A DNA stretch of 11,117 nucleotides, from NCBI GenBank assembly GCA_025450135.1, contig JANWHZ010000050.1, positions 1 through 11,117 of the forward strand. Reading direction: 5' to 3'. A program made the position numbers and the translations under genes. How positions within the stretch are numbered: the first letter of the stretch is position 1; the number at the start of each line of letters is the position of its first letter. Source of the DNA: Candidatus Saccharimonadales bacterium (GTDB lineage Bacteria; Patescibacteriota; Saccharimonadia; Saccharimonadales; UBA4665). This document shows, one piece after another, positions 1 to 7,024 of this stretch. Below the pieces are notes generated by a model. It was not told the DNA's origin and did no database searches. It was given only the letters and a program-made list of their open reading frames with translations.

Positions 1-889
1 CAAGTGGGCGATCAGGTGTAAAGACAAAGTCTATCGTATTGGCAGCTACGAGCACCTTCCGCCTGAGTGCTGGAAACAATTTTGTCTTCGGGCTAACAAA
101 GTACGAGAACATATTGCCTACCACCAGCGCCATTTCAGGGGATGTGTAATATCCAAGAATATGGGCTTGGGGTGGCACAAGCACGCCGACAATGCCGCCA
201 TAGACTACCCTTAAAAGCCGCGTTGGCGGGGCAGTCAACGGCTCGGTTAGCATGACGAATCCCAGAAAAAACATTGGCGAATCTAAGAACGTATGTTGTA
301 GCGTTGTGCTAATTTGTCCGGCACCAGGCAAAGCCCATAGCACTGAAACGACTGCAGTAAAGACAAAGAAACAGAAGAGAAGTGTTGCCTCCCGTAATTT
401 GCGCGCTAGCAGCACACCGCCGACTAGTACAAATGGGAGCATCACCGACGAACTGACCCACCAGCTGGCCGTCAACCCCGGTCCAAACGACGTCAGGAAT
501 ACTGCTATGGCAGCTGGGTTAAAAACATGCTTACGATTTATGGCGAGTACGTATTTTGATGCCATTGCCAGGCCTGATGCGGCCAAAAGAAACGTTATGC
601 CGATTTTGCTAAGATCAGGGGTAATGATCAACGCTAAAATGAGCGCGGTAATAAGTGACGACTCGGTATTAGTCGGTGCCTCAAATATGTATGCTAGCAC
701 TTTATTGACCGACCAGCATGCCGCAACAAGAATAAGCGACGAGCCCGCAATCGCGATCGGGCTATAGCGTAGATCGCCGGCTACGGATAACCCAATAGCA
801 CCCAGCAGCAAGCCAATGAGGTAATACAGTACCAGCCGGTACATAGTCAGGTTATCTACCAATGAATCGATTGGTTTTAGAATATTCAT
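1..889 (-). CDS. NqrB/RnfD-type membrane protein running into an FNR-like reductase domain (3' end cut by window edge)
   Basis: The frame is open for 296 codons from an ATG at 889 to the window edge without a stop, so the C-terminus is missing. Residues 1-270 form a polytopic membrane domain: hydrophobic stretches lie near 17-36, 44-58, 77-91, 97-110, 122-136, 147-162, 168-186 and 203-214. Landmarks are KYVLAINRKHVFNPAA at 112-127, typical of the NqrB/RnfD family, and MLTEPLTAPPTR at 212-223. From about residue 275 the sequence becomes LRRKVLVAANTIDFVFTP, which resembles the first strand of an FAD-binding ferredoxin reductase domain. This suggests a fused NAD(P)H or ferredoxin oxidoreductase on the cytosolic side. 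I do not see the SGAT motif that carries covalent FMN in true NqrB/RnfD. The ATG overlaps the TGA of apbE (ATGA, 886-889), so translation is coupled. Inferred role: it moves electrons across the membrane to the flavinylated partner encoded two genes upstream. The reductase half is the least certain part. Confidence 0.8.
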   Translation of the reverse strand, partial: MNILKPIDSLVDNLTMYRLVLYYLIGLLLGAIGLSVAGDLRYSPIAIAGSSLILVAACWSVNKVLAYIFEAPTNTESSLITALILALIITPDLSKIGITFLLAASGLAMASKYVLAINRKHVFNPAAIAVFLTSFGPGLTASWWVSSSVMLPFVLVGGVLLARKLREATLLFCFFVFTAVVSVLWALPGAGQISTTLQHTFLDSPMFFLGFVMLTEPLTAPPTRLLRVVYGGIVGVLVPPQAHILGYYTSPEMALVVGNMFSYFVSPKTKLFPALRRKVLVAANTIDFVFTPDRPL

Positions 890-1620
890 GCAATGTACCT
901 GTCGAAGTAGCTCGTCATTGTAGCCATGCCTTCCGTATCAATCATGTAGCCTTCAAGATCTGGCAGCGATTCAATGAAATGGATACCCTGCCTGCCCATG
1001 GCGAAGGCTGCGGTAGCAAAGCGATCGGCATCGTAAATACTCGGCCCAACCACTGAGAGGCTGGCAATCGCAGTAGCCGGCTTATAGCCGTCATGCGGAT
1101 TATAAATATGCTCGCCACGAATATAAGTGCCGGATGTTGCGACTGCGCTCCCAGATAGTTGGATAATTTTTACGACTTCATCAATCTGAAATGGGTTGCG
1201 GATGCCGACTCGCCACGGCTCGCCGTCCTCATTCTTACCCTCAGTCTGGATGTCTCCACCGGCTTCAATGTAGAAGCTTCGATGACCACGCTTACGGAGC
1301 AAGACAGCCGCATTGCTAATTGACCAACCTTTTACCAGTCCCGACGGATCAAGCGTATTGCCGCGTCTGATATCAAAATAGCCATTCGTGTCGCGTTTAG
1401 TTTCCTCGCAGAGTTCTAGCACATGCGCCATTTCATCGCTCCATGCTGCACCGAGCTGGCCAGTATTAATGCGTGAGATTTCACTCGCCGGTTTATACGT
1501 GCTATAGCGATGGTCTACGGCTCTGAAGTAGTTGAATACTGCTTTAAAGTCATGCGTCGACGCATCCCCAACAACTTCTACCGTAATCGGCATGCCCATG
1601 ATCAGACGGGTTTGTTTCAT
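886..1620 (-). CDS. apbE: ApbE-family FAD:protein FMN transferase
   Basis: This 244-residue protein has the ApbE motifs in order: MGMPITVEV at 8-16, DPSGLVKGWSI at 91-101 (the usual DxGGxxKG region), IEAGGDIQTEG at 118-128 followed by PWRVGIRNP at 135-143, ATSGTY at 161-166, HIYNPHDG at 171-178, and DADRFATA at 197-204, whose Asp and Thr correspond to the Mg2+-binding end of the family. The enzyme transfers FMN from FAD to a Thr or Ser of a target protein; the target is almost surely the SGAT motif of the FMN_bind protein encoded just upstream. It is shorter than the usual 300-350 residues because it has no N-terminal export signal or lipobox. The start is well fixed: the ATG overlaps the upstream TGA (ATGA, 1617-1620), and an in-frame TAA at 1633-1635 rules out a longer N-terminus. 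The 3' end overlaps the next gene in the same way. Confidence 0.93.
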   Translation of the reverse strand: MKQTRLIMGMPITVEVVGDASTHDFKAVFNYFRAVDHRYSTYKPASEISRINTGQLGAAWSDEMAHVLELCEETKRDTNGYFDIRRGNTLDPSGLVKGWSISNAAVLLRKRGHRSFYIEAGGDIQTEGKNEDGEPWRVGIRNPFQIDEVVKIIQLSGSAVATSGTYIRGEHIYNPHDGYKPATAIASLSVVGPSIYDADRFATAAFAMGRQGIHFIESLPDLEGYMIDTEGMATMTSYFDRYIA

Positions 1621-2093
1621 GCGCTTTGGGCTTTATTCAAGGCAGTCGTCAGTGACTGTATGAATGCTTGAGAAGTAAAAGTTGCCCCAGAGATGATTTG
1701 AATGTTATTCGGATCCTGCGCTTGAATGGCTTCTTGCTTCAGCATCGGTAATGCCTGCTGATTGATCGCCACCGAGGTGTCATGAGAATTAGGGTATTGC
1801 AGTACAGTAACATCAACTAATTTCCCACCAGATATGATTGCCGCAACCTGGATATTGCCATATGATGCATCAGCTGAGTCACCGGTAAACGTGCCATTCT
1901 TGTAGCTGCCGCTAGAGGTAGGGGGTGGTGGCGTCGTACTGCTACCGTTGTTATTGGTCGCACTAGGCAGGCCGTTGGTAGTTGGCGAAACTGTTGATGC
2001 AACCGTACCGACTTTTGGCTGCTCATGCCTGACCCATAAGCTATAGGCGATAAATATAATAATGACGCCAAGCCCGACTAATACTTTTTTCAT
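1617..2093 (-). CDS. Membrane-anchored FMN_bind (flavinylated electron carrier) protein
   Basis: This 158-residue protein has a short positive N-terminus (MKK), one membrane segment at about 4-20, a Ser/Thr/Asn/Pro linker at 27-63 including PPPP at 55-58, and an FMN_bind domain from about 64 to 155. The domain starts KNGTFTGDSADASYGNIQV and ends with IISGATFTS at 133-141. In NqrC/RnfG-type proteins the Thr of SGAT (here T138) carries a phosphoester-linked FMN installed by ApbE, which is encoded next. Charge distribution around the membrane segment predicts that the flavin domain lies outside the cytosol. It is the first gene of the operon, with AGGAG at 2097-2101 just 3 bases before the ATG, and its TGA overlaps the ATG of apbE. 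Likely role: a tethered one-domain flavin carrier that receives electrons from the RnfD-like partner. The final electron acceptor cannot be read from the sequence. Confidence 0.92.
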   Translation of the reverse strand: MKKVLVGLGVIIIFIAYSLWVRHEQPKVGTVASTVSPTTNGLPSATNNNGSSTTPPPPTSSGSYKNGTFTGDSADASYGNIQVAAIISGGKLVDVTVLQYPNSHDTSVAINQQALPMLKQEAIQAQDPNNIQIISGATFTSQAFIQSLTTALNKAQSA

Positions 2094-2127
2094 ACGCTCC
2101 TAATCATTGTACCTAAAGTAAAGTACT

Positions 2128-2155
2128 AGCATAGTCTCAGCACGGACTGTGTCTA
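2128..2155 (-). promoter_or_regulatory. Candidate sigma70-like promoter for the flavin operon
   Basis: Reading the minus strand, TAGACA (2155-2150, five of six matches to TTGACA) is separated by 16 bases from TATGCT (2133-2128, four of six matches to TATAAT). Transcription would begin near 2121, about 28 bases before the ATG at 2093. A second possible -10, TACAAT at 2111-2106, has no partner -35 and would start inside the ribosome-binding site, so I prefer the first. This is a prediction by eye only. Confidence 0.45.
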
Positions 2156-2197
2156 ACCTGAGGACCAACACCAAAAACCTATTCAAAGTGCTTATCA

Positions 2198-4366
2198 ATG
2201 CGTTATCGTAGGTGCATGAGCATAAATATTCAAAGTGGCCGCGTGTTGTGGTTTCGTGTTCTGATTCCAATGTTTCTGATTCTCGTCTGGCTTGCAGTGG
2301 CAAGTGTTGGCGGCCCATCGTTCGGGAAATTATCCAGCGTTGCAACGAACGACCAAGAGAGCTTTTTGCCAGAAAACGCCGACGCGACCAAGGTTCAAAA
2401 TTTGCAAACCAAATTTATTAACAGCCGGTCGATTCCGGCTGTCGTAGTCGTGGCCGGGAATACTGCTTTGCAACCTGGCCAGCTTCATCAGCTTACCGCT
2501 TTGAAGACGGTGTTAGCTCAAACCGCTGGCGTAGCCAGTGGCGCCGAGGGTGTTGTCGGACCCGTTCCTGCCACCGATGGTAGGGCTGCTGAATTCATTG
2601 TGCAAGTCGAAGGCAAAGTCTCTACCACCGTTGACAACCTTAATACTACTGTAAAGTCGCACACTCCAGCCGGCACCCAGGCCTACTTAACCGGGCCAGC
2701 CGGATTGGCATCTGACTTATTTAAAGCCTTTAGCAGTATCGATGGAGTATTACTGTATGTTGCGCTTATTGCTGTGTTTCTTATATTGCTATTGGTCTAC
2801 CGCTCGGTTGTACTGCCATTTCTCGTCCTCCTCACCGCCATATTTGGCTTGAGTGTCGCCGGGCTAGTGGTCTACCACAGCGTCAATGCAGGCTGGCTCA
2901 AGCTAAACGGCGAAAGTCAGGGAATACTGTCGATTCTGGCGATCGGTGCAGCAACTGATTACTCATTGCTTGTCATCGCCCGCTACCGCGAGGCGCTACA
3001 GCATTACGCCGAGCCGCTAGATGCAATGTTGCATGCGCTTCGGAATTCAATTGAGGCTATTAGCGCTTCGGCCGCCACGGTCATTGCCGGTGTGCTATGT
3101 CTGCTGTTCTCAGAACTGACCTCCAATCGTGACCTCGGGCCAGTAGCTGCACTAGGTATCTTATTCTCTTACCTATCGGCCATGACCCTATTGCCTGCCC
3201 TACTCGTTATACTTGGTCGCGTCGCCTTTTGGCCGTTTCGCCCGAAGCTGGCTGAGCGTATCGCACAACCACATGAATTGAAAACTGGGCTCGAAGACCG
3301 CCATGGTCTTTGGCGCCGTATACCCACCACGATTTCAGCACACCCACGTGCCGTATGGCTAATCTGCTTTGTGGTACTAGCCGGATTCGCAGTCACCTTC
3401 CCACAGTTCAAGGCGAACGGTGTCTCGCAAAGCGATACCATTCTTGGCAAGTCTGATGCAGTAACCGGCCAAAAGGTGCTAGCTGAACACTTTCCGGCTG
3501 GCTCAGGCAGCCCCGCTGTCATCATTGCGGACGCTAGTAAGCTCAACGCCGTTGCCGATGCCATAGAGCACACCAATGGAGTCGGCAATGTCGATTACCT
3601 GCCGGCGCAGCAGGCCAACCAGAAATACGTCCACGCCACTAGCAATCCGTATACACCAGCGATAATCGATGGCAAAGTCATGCTTACCGCCGAACTTAAC
3701 GTCTCGGCTGACTCTTCACAGGCAACACCAATTATTAAGCAGCTAAGAAAAAACGTTTCAAATGCTGATCCGAGCGCGCTGGTTGGCGGCGTGTCAGCTA
3801 TTATGCTCGACAGCAACAATGCCGCTACCGCCGACCTTCACAAAATCATCCCGATCGTATTAGCAGTGATATTTATCATTCTAATACTCTTGTTGCGTTC
3901 GCTTATAGCACCTGCTCTGCTTATTGCCAGTGTGATAGTAAGTTTCAGCGCCACCATTGGTATATCGGCACTGGTTTTCAACCATGTTTTCAATTTCGCC
4001 GGTTCTGACGCAGCTATTCCCCTGTTTGCCTTTATCTTCCTCGTTGCGCTCGGCGTTGACTACAACATCTTCCTCATGACCCGAGTTCGTGAAGAAGCAA
4101 AGAAAATTGGCAGCCGAGCTGGAATTCTACGTGGCCTCAGCGTCACCGGCAGCGTCATCACTTCTGCAGGCATTGTCTTGGCAGCAACATTTGCCGCGCT
4201 GGCAGTTGTACCTATATTGTTCCTCGTACAGATTGCCTTTATTGTCGCCTTCGGAGTACTGCTTGATACGATCGTGGTCCGCTCACTTCTCGTGCCTGCC
4301 ATTAGTTATGACATCGGCAAGCGCATTTGGTGGCCGTCAAGGCTTTGGCGCAAAGGGAAAAAATAG
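2198..4366 (+). CDS. MMPL family (RND superfamily) transporter
   Basis: This 722-residue protein has the MMPL layout of two similar halves. The first has one membrane helix (about 17-37), an extracytoplasmic domain to about 180, then helices at about 183-201, 204-226, 243-261, 288-306 and 314-341. The second has a helix at about 384-401, a second external domain to about 545, and helices at about 550-567, 570-592, 607-627, 654-671 and 674-700. The proton-relay Asp-Tyr pairs of this family appear in GAATDYSLLVIARYRE (D254-Y255) and ALGVDYNIFLMTRVRE (D621-Y622). MMPL proteins export lipids, glycolipids, siderophores or drugs by proton motive force; the substrate here cannot be deduced. The start is uncertain: the ATG at 2198 lacks a clear ribosome-binding site, and an in-frame ATG at 2216 gives a protein 6 residues shorter with the same first helix. 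It is divergent from the flavin operon, with a 104-base shared upstream region, and ends in TAG. Confidence 0.93.
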   Translation: MRYRRCMSINIQSGRVLWFRVLIPMFLILVWLAVASVGGPSFGKLSSVATNDQESFLPENADATKVQNLQTKFINSRSIPAVVVVAGNTALQPGQLHQLTALKTVLAQTAGVASGAEGVVGPVPATDGRAAEFIVQVEGKVSTTVDNLNTTVKSHTPAGTQAYLTGPAGLASDLFKAFSSIDGVLLYVALIAVFLILLLVYRSVVLPFLVLLTAIFGLSVAGLVVYHSVNAGWLKLNGESQGILSILAIGAATDYSLLVIARYREALQHYAEPLDAMLHALRNSIEAISASAATVIAGVLCLLFSELTSNRDLGPVAALGILFSYLSAMTLLPALLVILGRVAFWPFRPKLAERIAQPHELKTGLEDRHGLWRRIPTTISAHPRAVWLICFVVLAGFAVTFPQFKANGVSQSDTILGKSDAVTGQKVLAEHFPAGSGSPAVIIADASKLNAVADAIEHTNGVGNVDYLPAQQANQKYVHATSNPYTPAIIDGKVMLTAELNVSADSSQATPIIKQLRKNVSNADPSALVGGVSAIMLDSNNAATADLHKIIPIVLAVIFIILILLLRSLIAPALLIASVIVSFSATIGISALVFNHVFNFAGSDAAIPLFAFIFLVALGVDYNIFLMTRVREEAKKIGSRAGILRGLSVTGSVITSAGIVLAATFAALAVVPILFLVQIAFIVAFGVLLDTIVVRSLLVPAISYDIGKRIWWPSRLWRKGKK

Positions 4367-4503
4367 CGAGCCAGGTTAGAGCGTACTCAGCATAGCTTTA
4401 AGACGATCATTGCCATCAGTTGTACTATGGCTCCAGAGCAGTACGTGCTATACCATCACGAACAGTGGGATCAGCCCTAGGTGTCCTGGCTTCCCTGCAG
4501 CTG
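4367..4503. other. Convergent intergenic gap without a clear terminator
   Basis: This gap separates the 3' ends of the MMPL gene and the Mg2+ ATPase gene. The best structure is a bulged hairpin at 4422-4444 (GTACT and GCT pairing with AGC and AGTAC around CCAG), but no U-tract follows on either strand, so it does not qualify as an intrinsic terminator. Short reading frames here are not convincing. Confidence 0.4.
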
Positions 4504-6945
4504 CTACAAGCGTATCCAACGGTAGAACATTGATTTACAAAGCTGGACAGCGACTAAGTACACAAGAACGATACTGGCTATTGAAATGGTGGCAGCGTAT
4601 GGTAAGGCGCTAAATTTGAAATAATACGCTAGCCCGCTAAATACCACCACACAAGCTGCTGCTATGGCCGCAAGGGTTGTTAACGCAACGTATCTATTCG
4701 GCCAGCTTTGGATAAGCGGCACGCTGGTCGTGCGCAAAACCCAGATGACCAGCACTTGCGTTGCAATGGATTCAACAAACCATCCCGCTTGAAATTGGCC
4801 CACAGTAAGGTGCAAAACACCGTATAGAACAAAAAATGTTATGAAGTCAAATAATGAGCTGAGCGGCCCAAAAACCCACATAAATTTCTTAAGTGCTGAC
4901 ATGCTCAGAACGTGAGGGTGTTGTAGCTCCTGAGGGTCCACCGAGTCAAGCGGGATCGTCAACTGAGAGGTATCATACAGGAGATTATTAAGCAGGATTT
5001 GCGGAGCCAGCATTGGTAAAAATGGCAACAGAATACTGGCGCCAGCCATTGAAAACATATTGCCGAAGTTAGAACTAAGGGCCATTTTTAGATACTTGAG
5101 CGTGTTTGCAAACGTGCGCCGACCCTCGATAATGCCCTCTATCAGGTCCTTTAAGCTCTTGTGCATCAAAATGAAATCCGCTGTATCCTTGGCAATGTCT
5201 ACAGCGTTATTAACAGATATGCTCGTATCCGCCGCACGCAACGAGGGCGCATCATTAATGCCATCGCCCATATAGCCTACGACATGTCCGGCTTTCTGAA
5301 GCAGTTGGATAATTCGCAGCTTTTGCTCTGGGTTCACCCGCGCAAAAATCGTTGTCTGATCGAGTAGACCAGACAATTTCTCGTCACTCATTGCTTCAAT
5401 TTCAGTGCCGGTGAGTATGCCTTTGACATGCAGATGAATGTCGCTAGCAATCTTCTGCGTCACGAGGTCGTTGTCACCCGTTAAGATCTTAATCTCAATA
5501 TTGTTGTCATGCATCTGACGCAGTGTTTCGGCCACCGTTTTCTTTGCCGGGTCAACAAAGGCGACGAACCCAAGTAGGGTCATTTCATTCTCGTCACTGA
5601 TTTCATGCGGTGTATCCCGATCAATCTTTCTGGTGGCTACACCAAGAACACGATAGCCATCTTGGCTAAGCGTCTTAAACTGTTCCAGAATTTTCTCTCG
5701 CGCCTCTTCGCTTATTTCATCAATGGTCCCATCATGTTCGTATTTCGTGCATATTTTTAATACTTCTTCTGGCGCGCCTCGTGTGATCAAGAGCGTACCT
5801 GTCTCGTGTTTCACTGCCACTGACGAACGGCGTCGCTCGAAGTCAAATGGGATTTCACTCAGTTTGGAATATTCAGCAATAGATAAATGGCGATATTCTT
5901 TGATTGCGTCATCCAAGGGGCTCTTGAAGCCAGATTCAAAACTGCTTCCAAGATAGGCGTTGAGCAGCACGCCGTTCGACTCCTCCCCAAACCCATCGAC
6001 ATACTTAATAACTTCGATACGGTCTTCAGTGAGCGTACCCGTCTTGTCAGTACAAAGGATATCCATACTACCGAAATTTTCAATAGCAGCCAGCTTTTTG
6101 ACGATGACACCACGTTTGGCCATAGCAAGCGACCCTTTTGTAAGAGTCAGCGTAATGATCATCGGTAGCAACTCGGGAGTCAGCCCTACTGCCAGCGCCA
6201 AGCTAAATAGTAGTGAGTCGAAAACATTATGTTTGAGCAGCGTATTTACTAAGAACACAAACAGTACGAGCCCAAATGTTATGCGAATAATGAGCAGACT
6301 GAAGCCCTTAATCTCACGGTCGAACTCTGTCGGAGGCTCGGCACCAGCCAATGATGCGGCTATTTTGCTGAATTTCGTGCCACGTCCAGTAGCAGTGATG
6401 GTCATTGTTGCCATCCCGCTGACGGTGCTGCTTCCCATAAAAAGCTCTGCGTCTGGCTCCTTGGCCTTAGGGAACGACTCGCCGTCGAGAGCCGACTCAT
6501 TTACGAAGTAATGTTCGCACGTCAATACTTTGCCATCGCCAGGAATAACATCGCCAGCCTTAAGCTGCACCACATCACCCGGTACTAATAAGCGAACCGG
6601 TAACTCGATTACTTTGCCGCTACGATAGACGGCTGCTTCCACCCGAACTCGGCTCTTGAGCGCATCGGCCGCCTTGTCGCTTTTATAGGTATTCACAAAA
6701 TCGAGCATGGTGCTAAAGAGAACAATGCTTACAATGATCACCGCGCTCGTCTTATCACCAAGAATGCCGGATAATACGGCTGCCAACAGCAAAATAACCA
6801 CGAGTGGATTTTTGAATCTCGACAACAGCGCCAGCACGCTCGCAAAACGTTTTGTCTCGATAACATCGTTATACCCATACTTAAGGAGACGCCGGCGTGC
6901 TTGGGCGTTCGTAAGCCCCAATTTTTCGTTTTTGGCTTCAGTCAT
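4504..6945 (-). CDS. mgtA: Mg2+-importing P-type ATPase (MgtA/MgtB type, P3B)
   Basis: This complete 813-residue P-type ATPase has an N-terminal membrane pair (about 47-63 and 66-82), an actuator domain with DGES at 154-157, helices at about 215-235 and 245-268 containing LTPELLP at 255-261, the phosphorylation loop DKTGTLT at 300-306 (D300 is phosphorylated), LTGDN at 488-492 and the hinge GDGINDAPS at 560-568. The C-terminal membrane region is diagnostic for MgtA/MgtB rather than Ca2+ pumps: SSNFGNMFSMAGAS at 624-637, PFLPMLAPQILLNNLLYD at 641-658, then FGPLSSLFDFITF and QAGWFVESIATQ. It should use ATP to bring Mg2+ into the cytosol. It is shorter than the roughly 900 residues of enterobacterial MgtA, mainly through a shorter N-terminal tail. 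No Shine-Dalgarno site is visible before the ATG, and no long leader or M-box riboswitch fits in the 79-base gap upstream. It is divergent from the ABC permease gene. Confidence 0.92.
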   Translation of the reverse strand: MTEAKNEKLGLTNAQARRRLLKYGYNDVIETKRFASVLALLSRFKNPLVVILLLAAVLSGILGDKTSAVIIVSIVLFSTMLDFVNTYKSDKAADALKSRVRVEAAVYRSGKVIELPVRLLVPGDVVQLKAGDVIPGDGKVLTCEHYFVNESALDGESFPKAKEPDAELFMGSSTVSGMATMTITATGRGTKFSKIAASLAGAEPPTEFDREIKGFSLLIIRITFGLVLFVFLVNTLLKHNVFDSLLFSLALAVGLTPELLPMIITLTLTKGSLAMAKRGVIVKKLAAIENFGSMDILCTDKTGTLTEDRIEVIKYVDGFGEESNGVLLNAYLGSSFESGFKSPLDDAIKEYRHLSIAEYSKLSEIPFDFERRRSSVAVKHETGTLLITRGAPEEVLKICTKYEHDGTIDEISEEAREKILEQFKTLSQDGYRVLGVATRKIDRDTPHEISDENEMTLLGFVAFVDPAKKTVAETLRQMHDNNIEIKILTGDNDLVTQKIASDIHLHVKGILTGTEIEAMSDEKLSGLLDQTTIFARVNPEQKLRIIQLLQKAGHVVGYMGDGINDAPSLRAADTSISVNNAVDIAKDTADFILMHKSLKDLIEGIIEGRRTFANTLKYLKMALSSNFGNMFSMAGASILLPFLPMLAPQILLNNLLYDTSQLTIPLDSVDPQELQHPHVLSMSALKKFMWVFGPLSSLFDFITFFVLYGVLHLTVGQFQAGWFVESIATQVLVIWVLRTTSVPLIQSWPNRYVALTTLAAIAAACVVVFSGLAYYFKFSALPYAATISIASIVLVYLVAVQLCKSMFYRWIRL

Positions 6946-6964
6946 AAGCGGGATTACTCACTAA

Positions 6965-6973
6965 ATAATACCA
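6965..6973 (-). promoter_or_regulatory. Candidate extended -10 promoter for the Mg2+ ATPase
   Basis: On the minus strand the bases TGGTATTAT (6973-6965) fit the extended -10 pattern TGnTATAAT with one mismatch. I see no -35 hexamer at the right distance, which is tolerable for extended -10 promoters. Transcription would begin near 6958, leaving a leader of only about 12 bases with no Shine-Dalgarno sequence, so the message may be close to leaderless. Confidence 0.35.
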
Positions 6974-7024
6974 TGCGTCCGTTACTTCAGCCGTCGTTCA
7001 GTTTTGCAGCCTAGAGTCCGACAT

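Noticed and set aside
252..767. Open 171-codon frame on the plus strand.
   Set aside because: It is antisense to the RnfD-like gene, whose minus-strand frame is continuous, hydrophobic and carries family motifs; the plus-strand product has a composition typical of a shadow.
4371..4489. AGCCAGG and CCTGGCT as a long-range inverted repeat bounding the convergent gap.
   Set aside because: A 7-base match over 110 bases is expected by chance, and one arm has no flanking symmetry.
4380..4533. Short frames in the convergent gap: a minus-strand one reading LVAAAGKPGHLGLIPLFVMV, then TAG, then a further short stretch ending LKAMLSTL, and a plus-strand one ending ALGVLASLQLLQAYPTVEH.
   Set aside because: Both look faintly protein-like but are under 50 codons, lack ribosome-binding sites, are closed by nearby stops and overlap the ATPase 3' end. 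No remnant of a known gene can be supported.
7004..7024. TTG at 7004 as start of the ABC permease.
   Set aside because: No ribosome-binding site precedes it and it adds only 7 residues; the ATG at 7025 gives the usual short N-terminus before helix 1.
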